Shown: one piece after another, positions 7,567 through 16,195 of the stretch
Position numbering within the stretch: position 1 is the stretch's first letter
Layout of the letters: the number at the start of each line of letters is the position of its first letter
Assembly (NCBI RefSeq): GCF_963378085.1
Contig: NZ_OY726395.1
Location: 4,712,001-4,776,000 of the forward strand
Direction of reading: 5' to 3'
Origin: Mycolicibacterium sp. MU0050
GTDB taxonomy: Bacteria > Actinomycetota > Actinomycetes > Mycobacteriales > Mycobacteriaceae
DNA: 64,000 bases
Made by a program: the position numbers and the translations under genes
The notes under the pieces: generated by a model
What the model was told of the DNA's origin: nothing
Databases searched by the model: none
Seen by the model: only the letters and a program-made list of their open reading frames with translations

Positions 7567-8970
7567 TTAAAGTTCGCGGGGCTCGCCGGTTCCCATGTAC
7601 TTGGACAGTTGGTGGTGCAGGTTGACGGTGCTGCGTTCGCGGTAGGGGTTGGGCCGGGTGCCGGGGAAGCCCAGCGACTTCATGCCCTGTTGCACCGCGG
7701 CCATGTTGGAGAAGTCCTGCGGCAGCACCGAGAGCCAGTTGGGGCTGTCCTTGGGGGTGTACTCCCACTCGGTCTGCGGCTCTTCGCCTTTCGGATACAA
7801 CTCGAGGGTGGCCACCTCGAAGATGCACTTGTTCGGGTCGTAGCTCGGATGCGGCCTGGCGCTATAGCACAGCGCGGTGGTCAGTCCCTGGCCGATCTGG
7901 AAGTTGGGGAACACCTGCCAGGCCGTGCCCGCCTGCCCGAGGATGTCCGCCGGGATGGTGGGCCAGATGACGCCGCGCGCCTCGTCGTCGCGGCGCGCCG
8001 AGGCCAGCCAATGTTCGAGCACCTTGTCCGGCGGCGTGCCCTCGGGCAGTTCGTCGACCAGCCGCTTGGCCGCGTTCACCAGGGTTTCGGTGGTGGTCGC
8101 GTTGGTCTGCTCCCAGGTGTACATCTGCATCTCCGCGGTGGAGACGCGCGGGTCGTCGCCGGTGCCCAGGCGGATCTTGGACTTGGTGGCCTCCATGTCC
8201 TTGGGCGCGTCGTAGCCGATGTTGCTGTGCTTGCCCTGCGCCTTGGCCCAGCCCTTGAACTCACCGAACTTGTTGAACTCCGGGTGGGTGGTGAACACGT
8301 GGTAGGTCTCGTTGAAGGCCTCCAGCGCAACCTTCCAGTTGCAGTCGAAGTACAGCCACTTGCGCCACTTGTAACGCATGTTCTCCAACCCGAACGGGTC
8401 GAGGATCTTGGCGGCCGGGAACAGGTAGTCGGCCAGCGGTTCGCAGTCGGGGTCCATGTTGACGAACAGCCATCCGCCCCAGGTGTCGACCTGGACGGGC
8501 ACCAGATGGGTGTTCTCCGGCGTGAGCACGCCCTTCCAGTCGTCCTGTTCGCGGATGTGCGTGCAGGCACCGTCGAGACCATAGGTCCACCCGTGGAAGC
8601 CGCAGACGAACGACTTGCGGGCCCGGCCGCAGGCGTTCTTCGCGTCGTCGGGGGTGTCCACCAGGCGGCGGCCGCGGTGCATGCAGACGTTGTGGTGGGC
8701 GGTGAAATCCTCTGCCGACGAGCCGGTTCCGGTGCGCACCACCAGGATCGAGTCGTCGAGGATGTCGTAGGTGAGGTAGCCGCCGACTTCGGGAATGTCC
8801 TCGACCCGGCCCACCTGCTGCCAGACCTTGCGCCACAACTTGTCCCGTTCGGCGCGCGCGTACTCCGGCGAGGTGTAGGCCTCGACCGGGATGGTCACCG
8901 GGCTGGACAGTTCCTCGGCCGACTCGACGTCGATTCTCGTGGCGTCCATGGCGTTGATGTCCTGGGTCAT
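7567..8970 (-). CDS. Rieske non-heme iron oxygenase, large (alpha) subunit
   Basis: 467 residues from ATG 8970 (MTQDINAMDATRID). The Rieske 2Fe-2S ligands are C96-x-H98 (CMHRGRRL) and C123-x2-H126 (CGFHGWTY). The mononuclear iron site is NWKVALEAFNETYHVFTTHPE with His224 and His229. The 24 residues between the two Rieske ligand pairs exceed the usual 15-17, so this loop is enlarged. Family chemistry is O2-dependent hydroxylation or dealkylation fed by a ferredoxin reductase, but no reductase or ferredoxin gene is in this operon. It is the second gene of the operon, after the SDR at 9000-9854. Confidence 0.93.
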   Translation of the reverse strand: MTQDINAMDATRIDVESAEELSSPVTIPVEAYTSPEYARAERDKLWRKVWQQVGRVEDIPEVGGYLTYDILDDSILVVRTGTGSSAEDFTAHHNVCMHRGRRLVDTPDDAKNACGRARKSFVCGFHGWTYGLDGACTHIREQDDWKGVLTPENTHLVPVQVDTWGGWLFVNMDPDCEPLADYLFPAAKILDPFGLENMRYKWRKWLYFDCNWKVALEAFNETYHVFTTHPEFNKFGEFKGWAKAQGKHSNIGYDAPKDMEATKSKIRLGTGDDPRVSTAEMQMYTWEQTNATTTETLVNAAKRLVDELPEGTPPDKVLEHWLASARRDDEARGVIWPTIPADILGQAGTAWQVFPNFQIGQGLTTALCYSARPHPSYDPNKCIFEVATLELYPKGEEPQTEWEYTPKDSPNWLSVLPQDFSNMAAVQQGMKSLGFPGTRPNPYRERSTVNLHHQLSKYMGTGEPREL

Positions 8971-8999
8971 CCGATCCTCGCTTTCGCTCGTGGCACTTC

Positions 9000-9854
9000 T
9001 CAGGACTCCCACCGGGTGATGGCTGCGCGGAAGGAGTCGTCGGCAAGAAACAGCGACGTGTTGTCGGCGCCCAGATGCGTCCAGCGCAGGTTCAGTCCGC
9101 CGTCGACCAACAGCGCCTGGCCGGTGATGTAGCTCGACAGCGTCGAGAGCAGGAACAGGATGGCGCCGGCCTGCTCCTCCGGGGTGCCGCGCCGTCCCAT
9201 CGCGATGGCGCGCCGGTCCCGTTCGGGGTCGGCGGCCACGTAGGTCCCCGAGGCCGGGGTCTCGGTGACGCCGGGGGCGACGACGTTGACGCGGATGTCG
9301 GCGTCGGCCAATTCGACGGCCATCGTGCGGGTCGCCGCGACCACCGCGGCCTTGGCCGTGCCGTAGGCAACATGGAACGGGGCGGTGTTGATCCCGCTGA
9401 TCGAGGAGACCGAGACGATCGAGCCGGGCAACTGGCGCGCCCGCAACTCGGCGGCCACCGCCTGGCTCATGAAGAACATGGTCTCGAGGTTCTGCGCGAA
9501 CAGCGCGCGCCAGTCCGCGCGGCTCACCCGGGTGCTGGGCATCCAGGTGCCGGGGGCCGCGCCGCCCGCGACGTTGACCAGTCCGTACAGGTCGCCCTCG
9601 GCGTCGCGGGCGCGCCCCAGCACGGTGGCGATGCCCTCGTCCGTCGCGGCGTCGGCGGCCACCGGCACGACGTCGAACCCCTCGGCGATCAGGGGCCCGA
9701 TGTGCCGATCGAGGTTCTCCGGCGAACGGCTGACCGCGATCACGGTGGCCCCGGCCCGCGCCACGGTACGGGTGACCGTGGTGCCGATGCCGCCACCGCC
9801 GGCTCCGGAGACGATGACGACGCGGTCCCTCAACCCCAACAGGTCGGCTTCCAC
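9000..9854 (-). CDS. SDR family oxidoreductase
   Basis: 284 residues from a GTG at 9854 (VEADLLGLRDRVVIVSG). The cofactor motif is SGAGGGGIGTTV, the NAG region VNVAGGAAPG, and catalytic residues lie in SVSSISG and YGTAKAA. The C-terminal ITGQALLVDGG is typical of classical SDRs. It is the first gene of the minus-strand operon, and the palindrome at 9874-9885 lies 20-31 bases upstream of its start. Likely an NAD(P)-dependent alcohol or ketone oxidoreductase in the same catabolic route; the substrate is unknown. Confidence 0.9.
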   Translation of the reverse strand: MEADLLGLRDRVVIVSGAGGGGIGTTVTRTVARAGATVIAVSRSPENLDRHIGPLIAEGFDVVPVAADAATDEGIATVLGRARDAEGDLYGLVNVAGGAAPGTWMPSTRVSRADWRALFAQNLETMFFMSQAVAAELRARQLPGSIVSVSSISGINTAPFHVAYGTAKAAVVAATRTMAVELADADIRVNVVAPGVTETPASGTYVAADPERDRRAIAMGRRGTPEEQAGAILFLLSTLSSYITGQALLVDGGLNLRWTHLGADNTSLFLADDSFRAAITRWES

Positions 9855-9873
9855 GACTACCGCACCCGGCTAA

Positions 9874-9885
9874 TTGTCCGGACAA
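9874..9885. promoter_or_regulatory. Candidate GntR/HutC operator (perfect palindrome)
   Basis: TTGTCCGGACAA is a perfect 12-base palindrome just upstream of the minus-strand operon. HutC-subfamily GntR regulators typically bind GT-N4-AC palindromes of this sort, and such a regulator is encoded 1.7 kb away at 11619. A degenerate second copy is at 9971-9982. Confidence 0.55.
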
Positions 9886-9970
9886 AAAACGCATGTGCAC
9901 TCATTTGAGAACATCATTCTTTACCAGCTCGTCGCTCGTCAAGGCCCGATCGGGAAATCGTCTGTCGCTA

Positions 9971-9999
9971 TTGTCTGGACTTATCCGGGTTGCTAATGT
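9971..9999 (+). promoter_or_regulatory. Promoter of the plus-strand operon with overlapping operator copy
   Basis: A -35 box TTGTCT (9971-9976), a 17-base spacer and a -10 box TAATGT (9994-9999) place the transcription start at about 10006-10007, exactly on the GTG codon of the next gene, so the message may be leaderless. The -35 is part of TTGTCTGGACTT (9971-9982), an imperfect copy of the palindrome at 9874. Repressor binding here would block the polymerase. Confidence 0.55.
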
Positions 10000-10006
10000 C
10001 CCAGCC

Positions 10007-11614
10007 GTGAACGCCTCGCCGACCCGCTCCGGCCTCTTTTCGTCGACCCTCGAGAGCGCCGCGGGCTGGCGCGTCGATCGGCTCACCGCGCCGAGTCGGT
10101 TGTTCGGCGCCAACGGGCTGCGCACCGGTCCGGACGGCCGGGTCTACATCGCCCAGGTCACCGGCAGTCAGATCAGCGCGCTGGACCTCGGTTCCGGAGA
10201 ACTGGATGCCGTCAGCCCCAAGGGCAGCGACATCGTGGCCCCGGACGATGTCGCGTTCGCCGACGACGGCACCCTGTTCGCCACCGAGGTCATGGACGGC
10301 AGGGTCAGCGCGCTGGAGAACGGCCGCGCGCGGGTACTGCGCGACGATCTGCCCTCGGCCAACGGCATCACGGTGCACCGCGGCCGGCTGTTCGTCGGGG
10401 AGTGCCGAGAAGGTGGCCGGCTGTTCGAACTCGACCCCGGCACCGGCGCGGCGCGGCTACTCCTCGAGGACGTGCCCTCCCCCAACGCCATGGAATTCGG
10501 CCCGGACGGACTGCTCTACTTCCCGGTGATGGGCGCCAACGAGATCTGGCGCATCGACCCCGACCAGGCCGGCCCCATCACCGTGGAGAAGGTGGCCGGC
10601 GATCTCGGCGTCCCGGACGCGGTGAAGTTCGACGCGCAGGGACAGATCGTCTCCACCCAGGTCGCCAGTGGCCAGGTGCTGCGGATCGACCCCCGCTCCG
10701 GCGCGCAGACCGCCCTCGCGACCCTCACCCCCGGCCTGGACAACCTCACCTTCGCCGACGGCAGGCTGTTGGTCTCGAACTTCACCGGCGAGATCACCGA
10801 GATCCTCGACGGCGGTCATCGCACCCTGCTGCCCGGCGGGCTGAACTGGCCCCTGGACCTGGCCGTCGGCGCCGACGGCGGGCTCTACGTCGCCGACGGC
10901 ACCTACTTCTACCGGCTGACGCCCGAGGGCGCGCTGCAGACCGTCGGCATGCTGTTCAGTCCCGGCTATCCGGGGTTCCTGCGCGGCCTGACACCGTCGG
11001 GAGCCGACGAGTTCACGGTGACGACCTCCGGCGGTCAGGTGGCCCGCTACCGGCCCGCCGCCGCTGAAACCGAGTATCTCGCCGACGGATTCGACCAGCT
11101 CTACGGGGTGAGCCTGGCACCCGACGGCGCCGCGGTCGTCGCCGAACTCGGCACCGGCCGCGTGCTGTCGGTGCGCGCCGGCGAGGTCACCGAGTTGGCC
11201 TCGGAGCTGGCGGATCCCGTGGGCGTCTCCGTCGATGCCGACGGTGCCGTCCTGGTCACCGAGTCGGGCGCGGGCCGGGTGGTCCGACTGGGCGACGGCG
11301 GCGCCGAACCGGTGCTCGAGGGGCTGGTCTGTCCGCAGGGCATCGTCGAATCCCACGGCCGGCTCTACGTCGTGGATGCGGGCAGCAAGGCCGTCATCGA
11401 ATTCGATCCCGGCAGCGGCACCCGACACACCATCGCCGCGGGCCTGCCGTTGGGCGCCCCCGCCGGGGTCACCCCCAAGCCGTTGTTGGGGATGCCGCCG
11501 TTCTCCGGCCCGCAGGGCCCGTTCGCCGGCATCGCCGCCGGGCCCGACCGCACCCTGTTCGTCTCGGCCGACGGTGACGGCAGCGTTCTGGCCCTCCGCC
11601 CCACCGACCGGTGA
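10007..11614 (+). CDS. SMP-30/NHL-like beta-propeller protein
   Basis: 535 residues from GTG 10007 (VNASPTRSGLFSS). An ORF start at 9893 would run across the promoter and is rejected. The protein is a chain of repeated blades such as GLRTGPDGRVYIAQV, DDVAFADDGTLFATEV and NAMEFGPDGLLYFPV, as in gluconolactonase/SMP-30 and strictosidine-synthase-like propellers. Some of these are lactone hydrolases. Because the divergent operon has a Baeyer-Villiger enzyme that could make a lactone, a lactonase role is attractive but is inference. No signal peptide is evident. It is the first gene of the operon with the GntR regulator. Confidence 0.8.
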   Translation: MNASPTRSGLFSSTLESAAGWRVDRLTAPSRLFGANGLRTGPDGRVYIAQVTGSQISALDLGSGELDAVSPKGSDIVAPDDVAFADDGTLFATEVMDGRVSALENGRARVLRDDLPSANGITVHRGRLFVGECREGGRLFELDPGTGAARLLLEDVPSPNAMEFGPDGLLYFPVMGANEIWRIDPDQAGPITVEKVAGDLGVPDAVKFDAQGQIVSTQVASGQVLRIDPRSGAQTALATLTPGLDNLTFADGRLLVSNFTGEITEILDGGHRTLLPGGLNWPLDLAVGADGGLYVADGTYFYRLTPEGALQTVGMLFSPGYPGFLRGLTPSGADEFTVTTSGGQVARYRPAAAETEYLADGFDQLYGVSLAPDGAAVVAELGTGRVLSVRAGEVTELASELADPVGVSVDADGAVLVTESGAGRVVRLGDGGAEPVLEGLVCPQGIVESHGRLYVVDAGSKAVIEFDPGSGTRHTIAAGLPLGAPAGVTPKPLLGMPPFSGPQGPFAGIAAGPDRTLFVSADGDGSVLALRPTDR

Positions 11615-11618
11615 GCCG

Positions 11619-12359
11619 ATGACCGCGGCCCGCACCTCCGATCCTCGCTACCTGCAGGTCGCCCGCGTGCTCCGGCAGGAGATCGTCGACGGCATCTACC
11701 CCGTCGGTTCCCAGTTGCCGACAGAACACGCACTGTGCGAACGCTTTTCGGTGAGCCGCTACACGGTCCGGGAGGCGCTGCGCCGGTTGCGCGAGGACCA
11801 TCTGATCTCCTCGCGGCCGCGCGCGGGCACCCTGGTGGTCCCGCGGACCTCCACCAGTTCCTATGCGCAGGACGTGATGTCGATCGACGACCTGATGGCC
11901 TTCGCCACCGGGGCGCGCTTCGTCATCCACGCCAACAAGATGCTCACCGTCGACGCGGACCTGGCCGACCGCACCGGCCTGCCGATCGGCGAGGAGTGGT
12001 TGGCGGTCGGAGGCTATCGACAGGTCGAAGGCGCCCCGAATCCGGTGTGCTTCACCGAGTACTACATCAACCGGTCCTTCGCCGCGGTCGGCCGACTGCT
12101 CCAGCGCCACCAGGGTCCGGTGTTCCCGCTGATCGAGGACATGTTCGGGCGCAGCGTCGTCGAGGTACATCAGGAGATCGCGGCCGTGCTGATGCGCTCG
12201 GACCTGGCCGCACGACTCGACGTCGACCCGGGCACCGCGGCGCTGGAGTTGCGGCGCACCTACAAGACCTCCGACGGGGAGATCGCCCAGGTCACCATCA
12301 ACACCCACCCCTCCTCGCGGTACCGCCACACGATGACCCTGCGCCGGGTCGAAAGCTAG
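11619..12359 (+). CDS. GntR family transcriptional regulator with UTRA domain
   Basis: 246 residues from ATG 11619 (MTAARTSDPRYLQVARVLR), 4 bases after the previous stop. The N-terminal winged helix shows IVDGIYPVGSQLPTEHALCERFSVSRYTVREALRRL, the standard GntR pattern. Residues ~90-240 form a UTRA effector-binding domain (FTEYYINRSFAAV, ALELRRTYKTSDGEIAQVTINTHP). This is the HutC subfamily, whose members usually act as repressors released by a pathway intermediate. The candidate operators at 9874 and 9971 make it the likely controller of both divergent operons. An ORF extending back to 11235 lies over the propeller gene. Confidence 0.92.
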   Translation: MTAARTSDPRYLQVARVLRQEIVDGIYPVGSQLPTEHALCERFSVSRYTVREALRRLREDHLISSRPRAGTLVVPRTSTSSYAQDVMSIDDLMAFATGARFVIHANKMLTVDADLADRTGLPIGEEWLAVGGYRQVEGAPNPVCFTEYYINRSFAAVGRLLQRHQGPVFPLIEDMFGRSVVEVHQEIAAVLMRSDLAARLDVDPGTAALELRRTYKTSDGEIAQVTINTHPSSRYRHTMTLRRVES

Positions 12360-12367
12360 TGCCGGCC

Positions 12368-13915
12368 ATGACGACCCGCGGCGACGGGGAACCGCGACCG
12401 GCGGCGAGCACCCTGGCCGACGCGCTGCGCGACGCCGCCGCGCGCAGCCCCGACCGGGTGCTGGTGGTCGATGGCGAGGTCCGGTTGACCTGCGCGGAGT
12501 TGCACCGGCAGGCCGCGGCCCTGGCGCAGTCGCTGCTGGCGCGGGTGCAGCCCGGCGCCGTGGTGTCGTTCATGCTGCCCAACTGGCACGAGGCCGCGGT
12601 GATCTATCTCGGCGCCACCATGGCCGGGCTGGTCGTCAACCCCATCCTGCCGTCACTGCGCGACCGTGAGCTCACCTTCATCCTCGACGACGTCGACTCG
12701 CGGATGATCTTCATCCCGCCGACCTTCCGCGGCCACGACTACGCGGCGATGCTGCGGCGCGTCACCGCGCAACTCTCCGCCCCGCCGGAGGTGGTGGTGG
12801 TCCGCGGCGACGAACACACCCCGTACGCCGACCTCATCGACGACGCACCGCAGCGCCCCGAATTCCCCGCGTTGGATCCCGACGCCGTCCGGATGGTGCT
12901 CTACACCTCGGGAACCACCGGGCGCGCCAAAGGTGTTCTGCACAGCCACAACTCGCTTAACGCCTTGATCGGCCAGCTGCGTGACCACTGGTACGTCGAT
13001 CCCGGCGACACCTTCCTTGTGCCCTCACCGATCGCGCACATCGGCGGCTCCATCTACGCCTTCGAATGTCCGCTGCTGCTCGGCACCACCGCGGTGCTGA
13101 TGGACCGCTGGGAGCCGAACGCGGCCGTGGCGCTGATGACCGCCGAACGCTGCTCCCACATGGCCGGCGCCACCCCCTTCCTGGTCGATCTGCTCGCCGC
13201 CGCCGAGCGTGCCGCGACCCGGCTGCCGGACCTGAAGGTGTTCATCTGCGGCGGCGCCTCGGTCCCCCCGTCGCTCATCCACCGCGCGACCGGATATTTC
13301 GAGCGCGCCGTGGTCAGCCGGGTCTACGGCTCCACCGAAGTGCCGGTGACCACCGTCGGCTCGATGCGTCCCGGCGACGTCGTCCATGCGGCCGAGACCG
13401 ACGGGCGCCCCGGGATCGCCGACGTGGTCCTGGTGGACGGCGAGATACGGGCCCGCGGCGCCCAGATGCTGTGCGGCTACCTGCATCCGGCGGACAACGA
13501 GGCGGCGTTCGACGAGCAGGGTTACTTCCGCACCGGGGATCTGGGCGCCTGGGTCGACGACGACTACCTGGTGGTCACGGGGCGGGCCAAGGACATCATC
13601 ATCCGCAACGGCGAGAACATCTCCCCCAAGGAGATCGAGGATCTCCTGATCGCGCTGCCGGAGATCGCCGAGATCGCGGTGGTGGGTCTGCCCGACGCCC
13701 GCACCGGCGAGCGGTCCTGCGCGGTCATCGTGCCCGGACCGGCCGGCCCGCCGGATCTGGACCGGTTGCGCCGCGCCCTGCTGGCGCACGGCGTGGCGAA
13801 GTTCAAGATCCCTGAGCAGGTGGAGATCTGGGAGCAGCTCCCGAAGAACGATGCGGGCAAGGTGCTCAAGCATCGGATCCGCGCGACGCTGACCGCAGCC
13901 GTGGAGGCGGGATGA
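12368..13915 (+). CDS. AMP-binding acyl-CoA ligase
   Basis: 515 residues from ATG 12368 (MTTRGDGEPRPAAS), 8 bases after the regulator stop. It has the adenylate-forming core motifs: P-loop YTSGTTGRAKG at about 179-189, YGSTEVP, YFRTGDLG, GRAKDIIIRNGENI and the C-terminal lysine loop KNDAGKVLK. It resembles cyclohexanecarboxylate- or short-chain acid-CoA ligases. The reaction is acid + ATP + CoA to acyl-CoA + AMP. A second ligase follows at 14711, so two different acids or stages are probably activated. The longer 726-residue reading frame upstream covers the GntR gene and is not coding. Confidence 0.9.
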   Translation: MTTRGDGEPRPAASTLADALRDAAARSPDRVLVVDGEVRLTCAELHRQAAALAQSLLARVQPGAVVSFMLPNWHEAAVIYLGATMAGLVVNPILPSLRDRELTFILDDVDSRMIFIPPTFRGHDYAAMLRRVTAQLSAPPEVVVVRGDEHTPYADLIDDAPQRPEFPALDPDAVRMVLYTSGTTGRAKGVLHSHNSLNALIGQLRDHWYVDPGDTFLVPSPIAHIGGSIYAFECPLLLGTTAVLMDRWEPNAAVALMTAERCSHMAGATPFLVDLLAAAERAATRLPDLKVFICGGASVPPSLIHRATGYFERAVVSRVYGSTEVPVTTVGSMRPGDVVHAAETDGRPGIADVVLVDGEIRARGAQMLCGYLHPADNEAAFDEQGYFRTGDLGAWVDDDYLVVTGRAKDIIIRNGENISPKEIEDLLIALPEIAEIAVVGLPDARTGERSCAVIVPGPAGPPDLDRLRRALLAHGVAKFKIPEQVEIWEQLPKNDAGKVLKHRIRATLTAAVEAG

Positions 13916-13928
13916 GAGGGGATTCGCA

Positions 13929-14714
13929 ATGCAGGTGGCAATAGTCACCGGTGCCAGCAGTGGCATCGGATTCGGTTGCGCGACACTGCTGGCCGAACAG
14001 GGCATGGCCGTCCTGGGCACGGGCCGCGACGAGGCGCGGCTGGCCGCCCTCACCGAGGCGGTGACCGCGGCGACGGGCGATCCAGACCGGGTGGCGACCC
14101 TGGCGGTGGACCTCACCGCCGACGACGCCCCGGCGCGCATCGTCGAGACGGCGTTGCAGCGGTGGGGCCGGATCGACTTCCTGATCAACAACGCCGGTGT
14201 CGGCAGCCCCAAACCTCTGCACGAGACCGATGACGAATCCCTGGACTACTTCTTGGGTCTGATGCTGCGGGCCCCGTTCCGGTTGGCCCGGGACGTCGTC
14301 GGGCACATGCAGCCGGGCTCAGCGATCATCAACATCACCTCGACGTTCGCGGTGGTCGGGGGACTGCGCGGTGGCGCCTACTCGGCGGCCAAGGGCGGCC
14401 TGACCGCATTGACCACGCACATCGCGTGTCAGTATGGGCCGCAAGGGATCCGGTGTAACGCGGTGGCCCCCGGGGTGACCGTGACCCCCATGGTCGAGCA
14501 GCGCCTCGAGGACGAGCGGTTCCGCAAGATCAACACCGAGATGACACCGCATCAGCGGCTGGGCCGGGTCGAGGACATCGCCGCCACCGTGGCCTTCCTC
14601 TGTTCGCCGGGTGGCGCCTTCATCAACGGCCAGACCATCGTCGTCGACGGCGGCTGGAGCTCCACCAAGTATCTGTCGGACTTCGCGCTGAGCTCGGAAT
14701 GGGTTCCGCGGTGA
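13929..14714 (+). CDS. SDR family oxidoreductase
   Basis: 261 residues from ATG 13929 (MQVAIVTGASSGIGFGCA) with a GAGAGGGG ribosome site 7 bases upstream. It is a classical SDR of normal length: TGASSGIG cofactor motif, NNAG in FLINNAGVG, Ser in NITSTFAVVGG, YSAAKGG active-site Tyr and Lys, and INGQTIVVDGG at the C-terminus. It lies between the two acyl-CoA ligases, overlapping the second one. Probably an NAD(P)-dependent dehydrogenase of the same catabolic pathway. Confidence 0.92.
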   Translation: MQVAIVTGASSGIGFGCATLLAEQGMAVLGTGRDEARLAALTEAVTAATGDPDRVATLAVDLTADDAPARIVETALQRWGRIDFLINNAGVGSPKPLHETDDESLDYFLGLMLRAPFRLARDVVGHMQPGSAIINITSTFAVVGGLRGGAYSAAKGGLTALTTHIACQYGPQGIRCNAVAPGVTVTPMVEQRLEDERFRKINTEMTPHQRLGRVEDIAATVAFLCSPGGAFINGQTIVVDGGWSSTKYLSDFALSSEWVPR

Positions 14715-16180
14715 ACGTTTTCACCATGCTGGAGGCCGCCGCGACCCGCCATCCCGACGAGGGGGCGCTCTACCTCGGCGAACAGCGGGTTGCGACCTGG
14801 CGCGAGCTCCGGGACCGGGCGCTGCGGCTGGGCGCGGCGCTGCGCGACTCCTGCGAACCCGGCACCCGCATCGCGGTGGCCAGCGAGAACCGGCCGGAGA
14901 TCGTCGAATTGCTGTTCGGCATCTGGGCGGCCGGCTGCGTCGTCGTGCCGATCAACTTCAAGCTGCACCCGCGGGAGATGGCCGACATCCTCGGGGACTG
15001 CGAGGCGGCAACGGTCTTCGCCTCCCCCAAGATCGCCGCGGAGTTGGCCTCCCACACCGACGTTCGCATCGAGGTCGTCGGTTCCGCGGCATACCTGGGC
15101 CGATTCGACACCGCGATCCAGCCCGCCGCCGACGTCGACCCGGCGGCGCTGGCCTGGCTGTTCTACACCAGCGGCACCACCGGTCGATCGAAGGGTGCGA
15201 TGCTCACGCACCGCAACCTGACCGCCATGACCGTCGCGCACCTCGCCGACATCGACGCCCCGGACAACGGTTGCGCGCTGGTGCACGCCGCGCCGATGTC
15301 GCACGGCTCCGGGCTGTACATCCCGGCGTACGTGCTGCGCGGCGCCCGCCAGGTGGTGCCCGCCTCCGGGGCGTTCGACGCCGACGAGTTCCTGGACCTG
15401 TGCGCGGCGCACCCGGGTTGCGCCGCCTTTCTGGCGCCGACCATGGTGCAGCGTCTGGTGGACACCGGCCGCGGCGCGCCGCCCACGCTGCGCACCATCG
15501 TCTACGGCGGCGGGCCCATGTACGTCGAGAGCCTCAAGCAGGCGATGGCCGCGTTCGGTCCGATATTCGCCCAGATCTACGGGCAAGGTGAGTCACCGAT
15601 GACGATCACCGGCCTGCGGCGCGCCGACCACCAATGCGGGGAGGACGCGATCCTGGGCTCCGTCGGCACCGCCCGGTCCGGGGTCGAGGTGGCCGTGCTG
15701 ACCGAGGACGGAACCCGGGCCGCCCCCCACCAGATCGGCGAGATCGTCTGTCGCGGTGACGTTGTCATGGCCGGGTACTGGAACAACCCGGACGCCTCGG
15801 CGGCCGCACTGGCCGGCGGTTGGCTGCACACCGGCGATCTGGGCTCCTTCGACGACCGGGGTTACCTGACGCTGCGCGACCGGTCCAAGGACGTGGTGAT
15901 CAGCGGCGGATCCAACATCTACCCCCGCGAGGTCGAGGAGGTGCTGCTCGCGCATCCCGCGGTGCGGGAGGCATGCATCGTCGGCGCACCGGACGCCGAG
16001 TGGGGCGAGGTGGTCGTCGCCTTCATCGTCGGCGACGTTGCCGCGAGCGCGCTCGACGCGCACCTACTCGAGCGGATCGCCCGCTTCAAGCGCCCCAAGC
16101 GGTATCTGTTCGTCGATGAACTACCGAAGAACAGCTACGGCAAGGTGCTCAAACGCGAACTGCGGGCCCGGCTGGCGTGA
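14711..16180 (+). CDS. AMP-binding acyl-CoA ligase
   Basis: 489 residues if started at GTG 14711 (VNVFTMLEAAATRHPDE), a GTGA overlap with the SDR stop. An in-frame ATG at 14699 would add four residues and is the alternative. Motifs are YTSGTTGRSKGAMLTHRN, YGQGESP, LHTGDLGSF, RSKDVVISGGSNIYPREVE and KNSYGKVLKREL. These are typical fatty-acid or aromatic-acid CoA ligases. It is the last gene of the operon and ends 16 bases before a convergent gene. Confidence 0.9.
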   Translation: MNVFTMLEAAATRHPDEGALYLGEQRVATWRELRDRALRLGAALRDSCEPGTRIAVASENRPEIVELLFGIWAAGCVVVPINFKLHPREMADILGDCEAATVFASPKIAAELASHTDVRIEVVGSAAYLGRFDTAIQPAADVDPAALAWLFYTSGTTGRSKGAMLTHRNLTAMTVAHLADIDAPDNGCALVHAAPMSHGSGLYIPAYVLRGARQVVPASGAFDADEFLDLCAAHPGCAAFLAPTMVQRLVDTGRGAPPTLRTIVYGGGPMYVESLKQAMAAFGPIFAQIYGQGESPMTITGLRRADHQCGEDAILGSVGTARSGVEVAVLTEDGTRAAPHQIGEIVCRGDVVMAGYWNNPDASAAALAGGWLHTGDLGSFDDRGYLTLRDRSKDVVISGGSNIYPREVEEVLLAHPAVREACIVGAPDAEWGEVVVAFIVGDVAASALDAHLLERIARFKRPKRYLFVDELPKNSYGKVLKRELRARLA

Positions 16181-16195
16181 CGGGCAACCGCCCCC

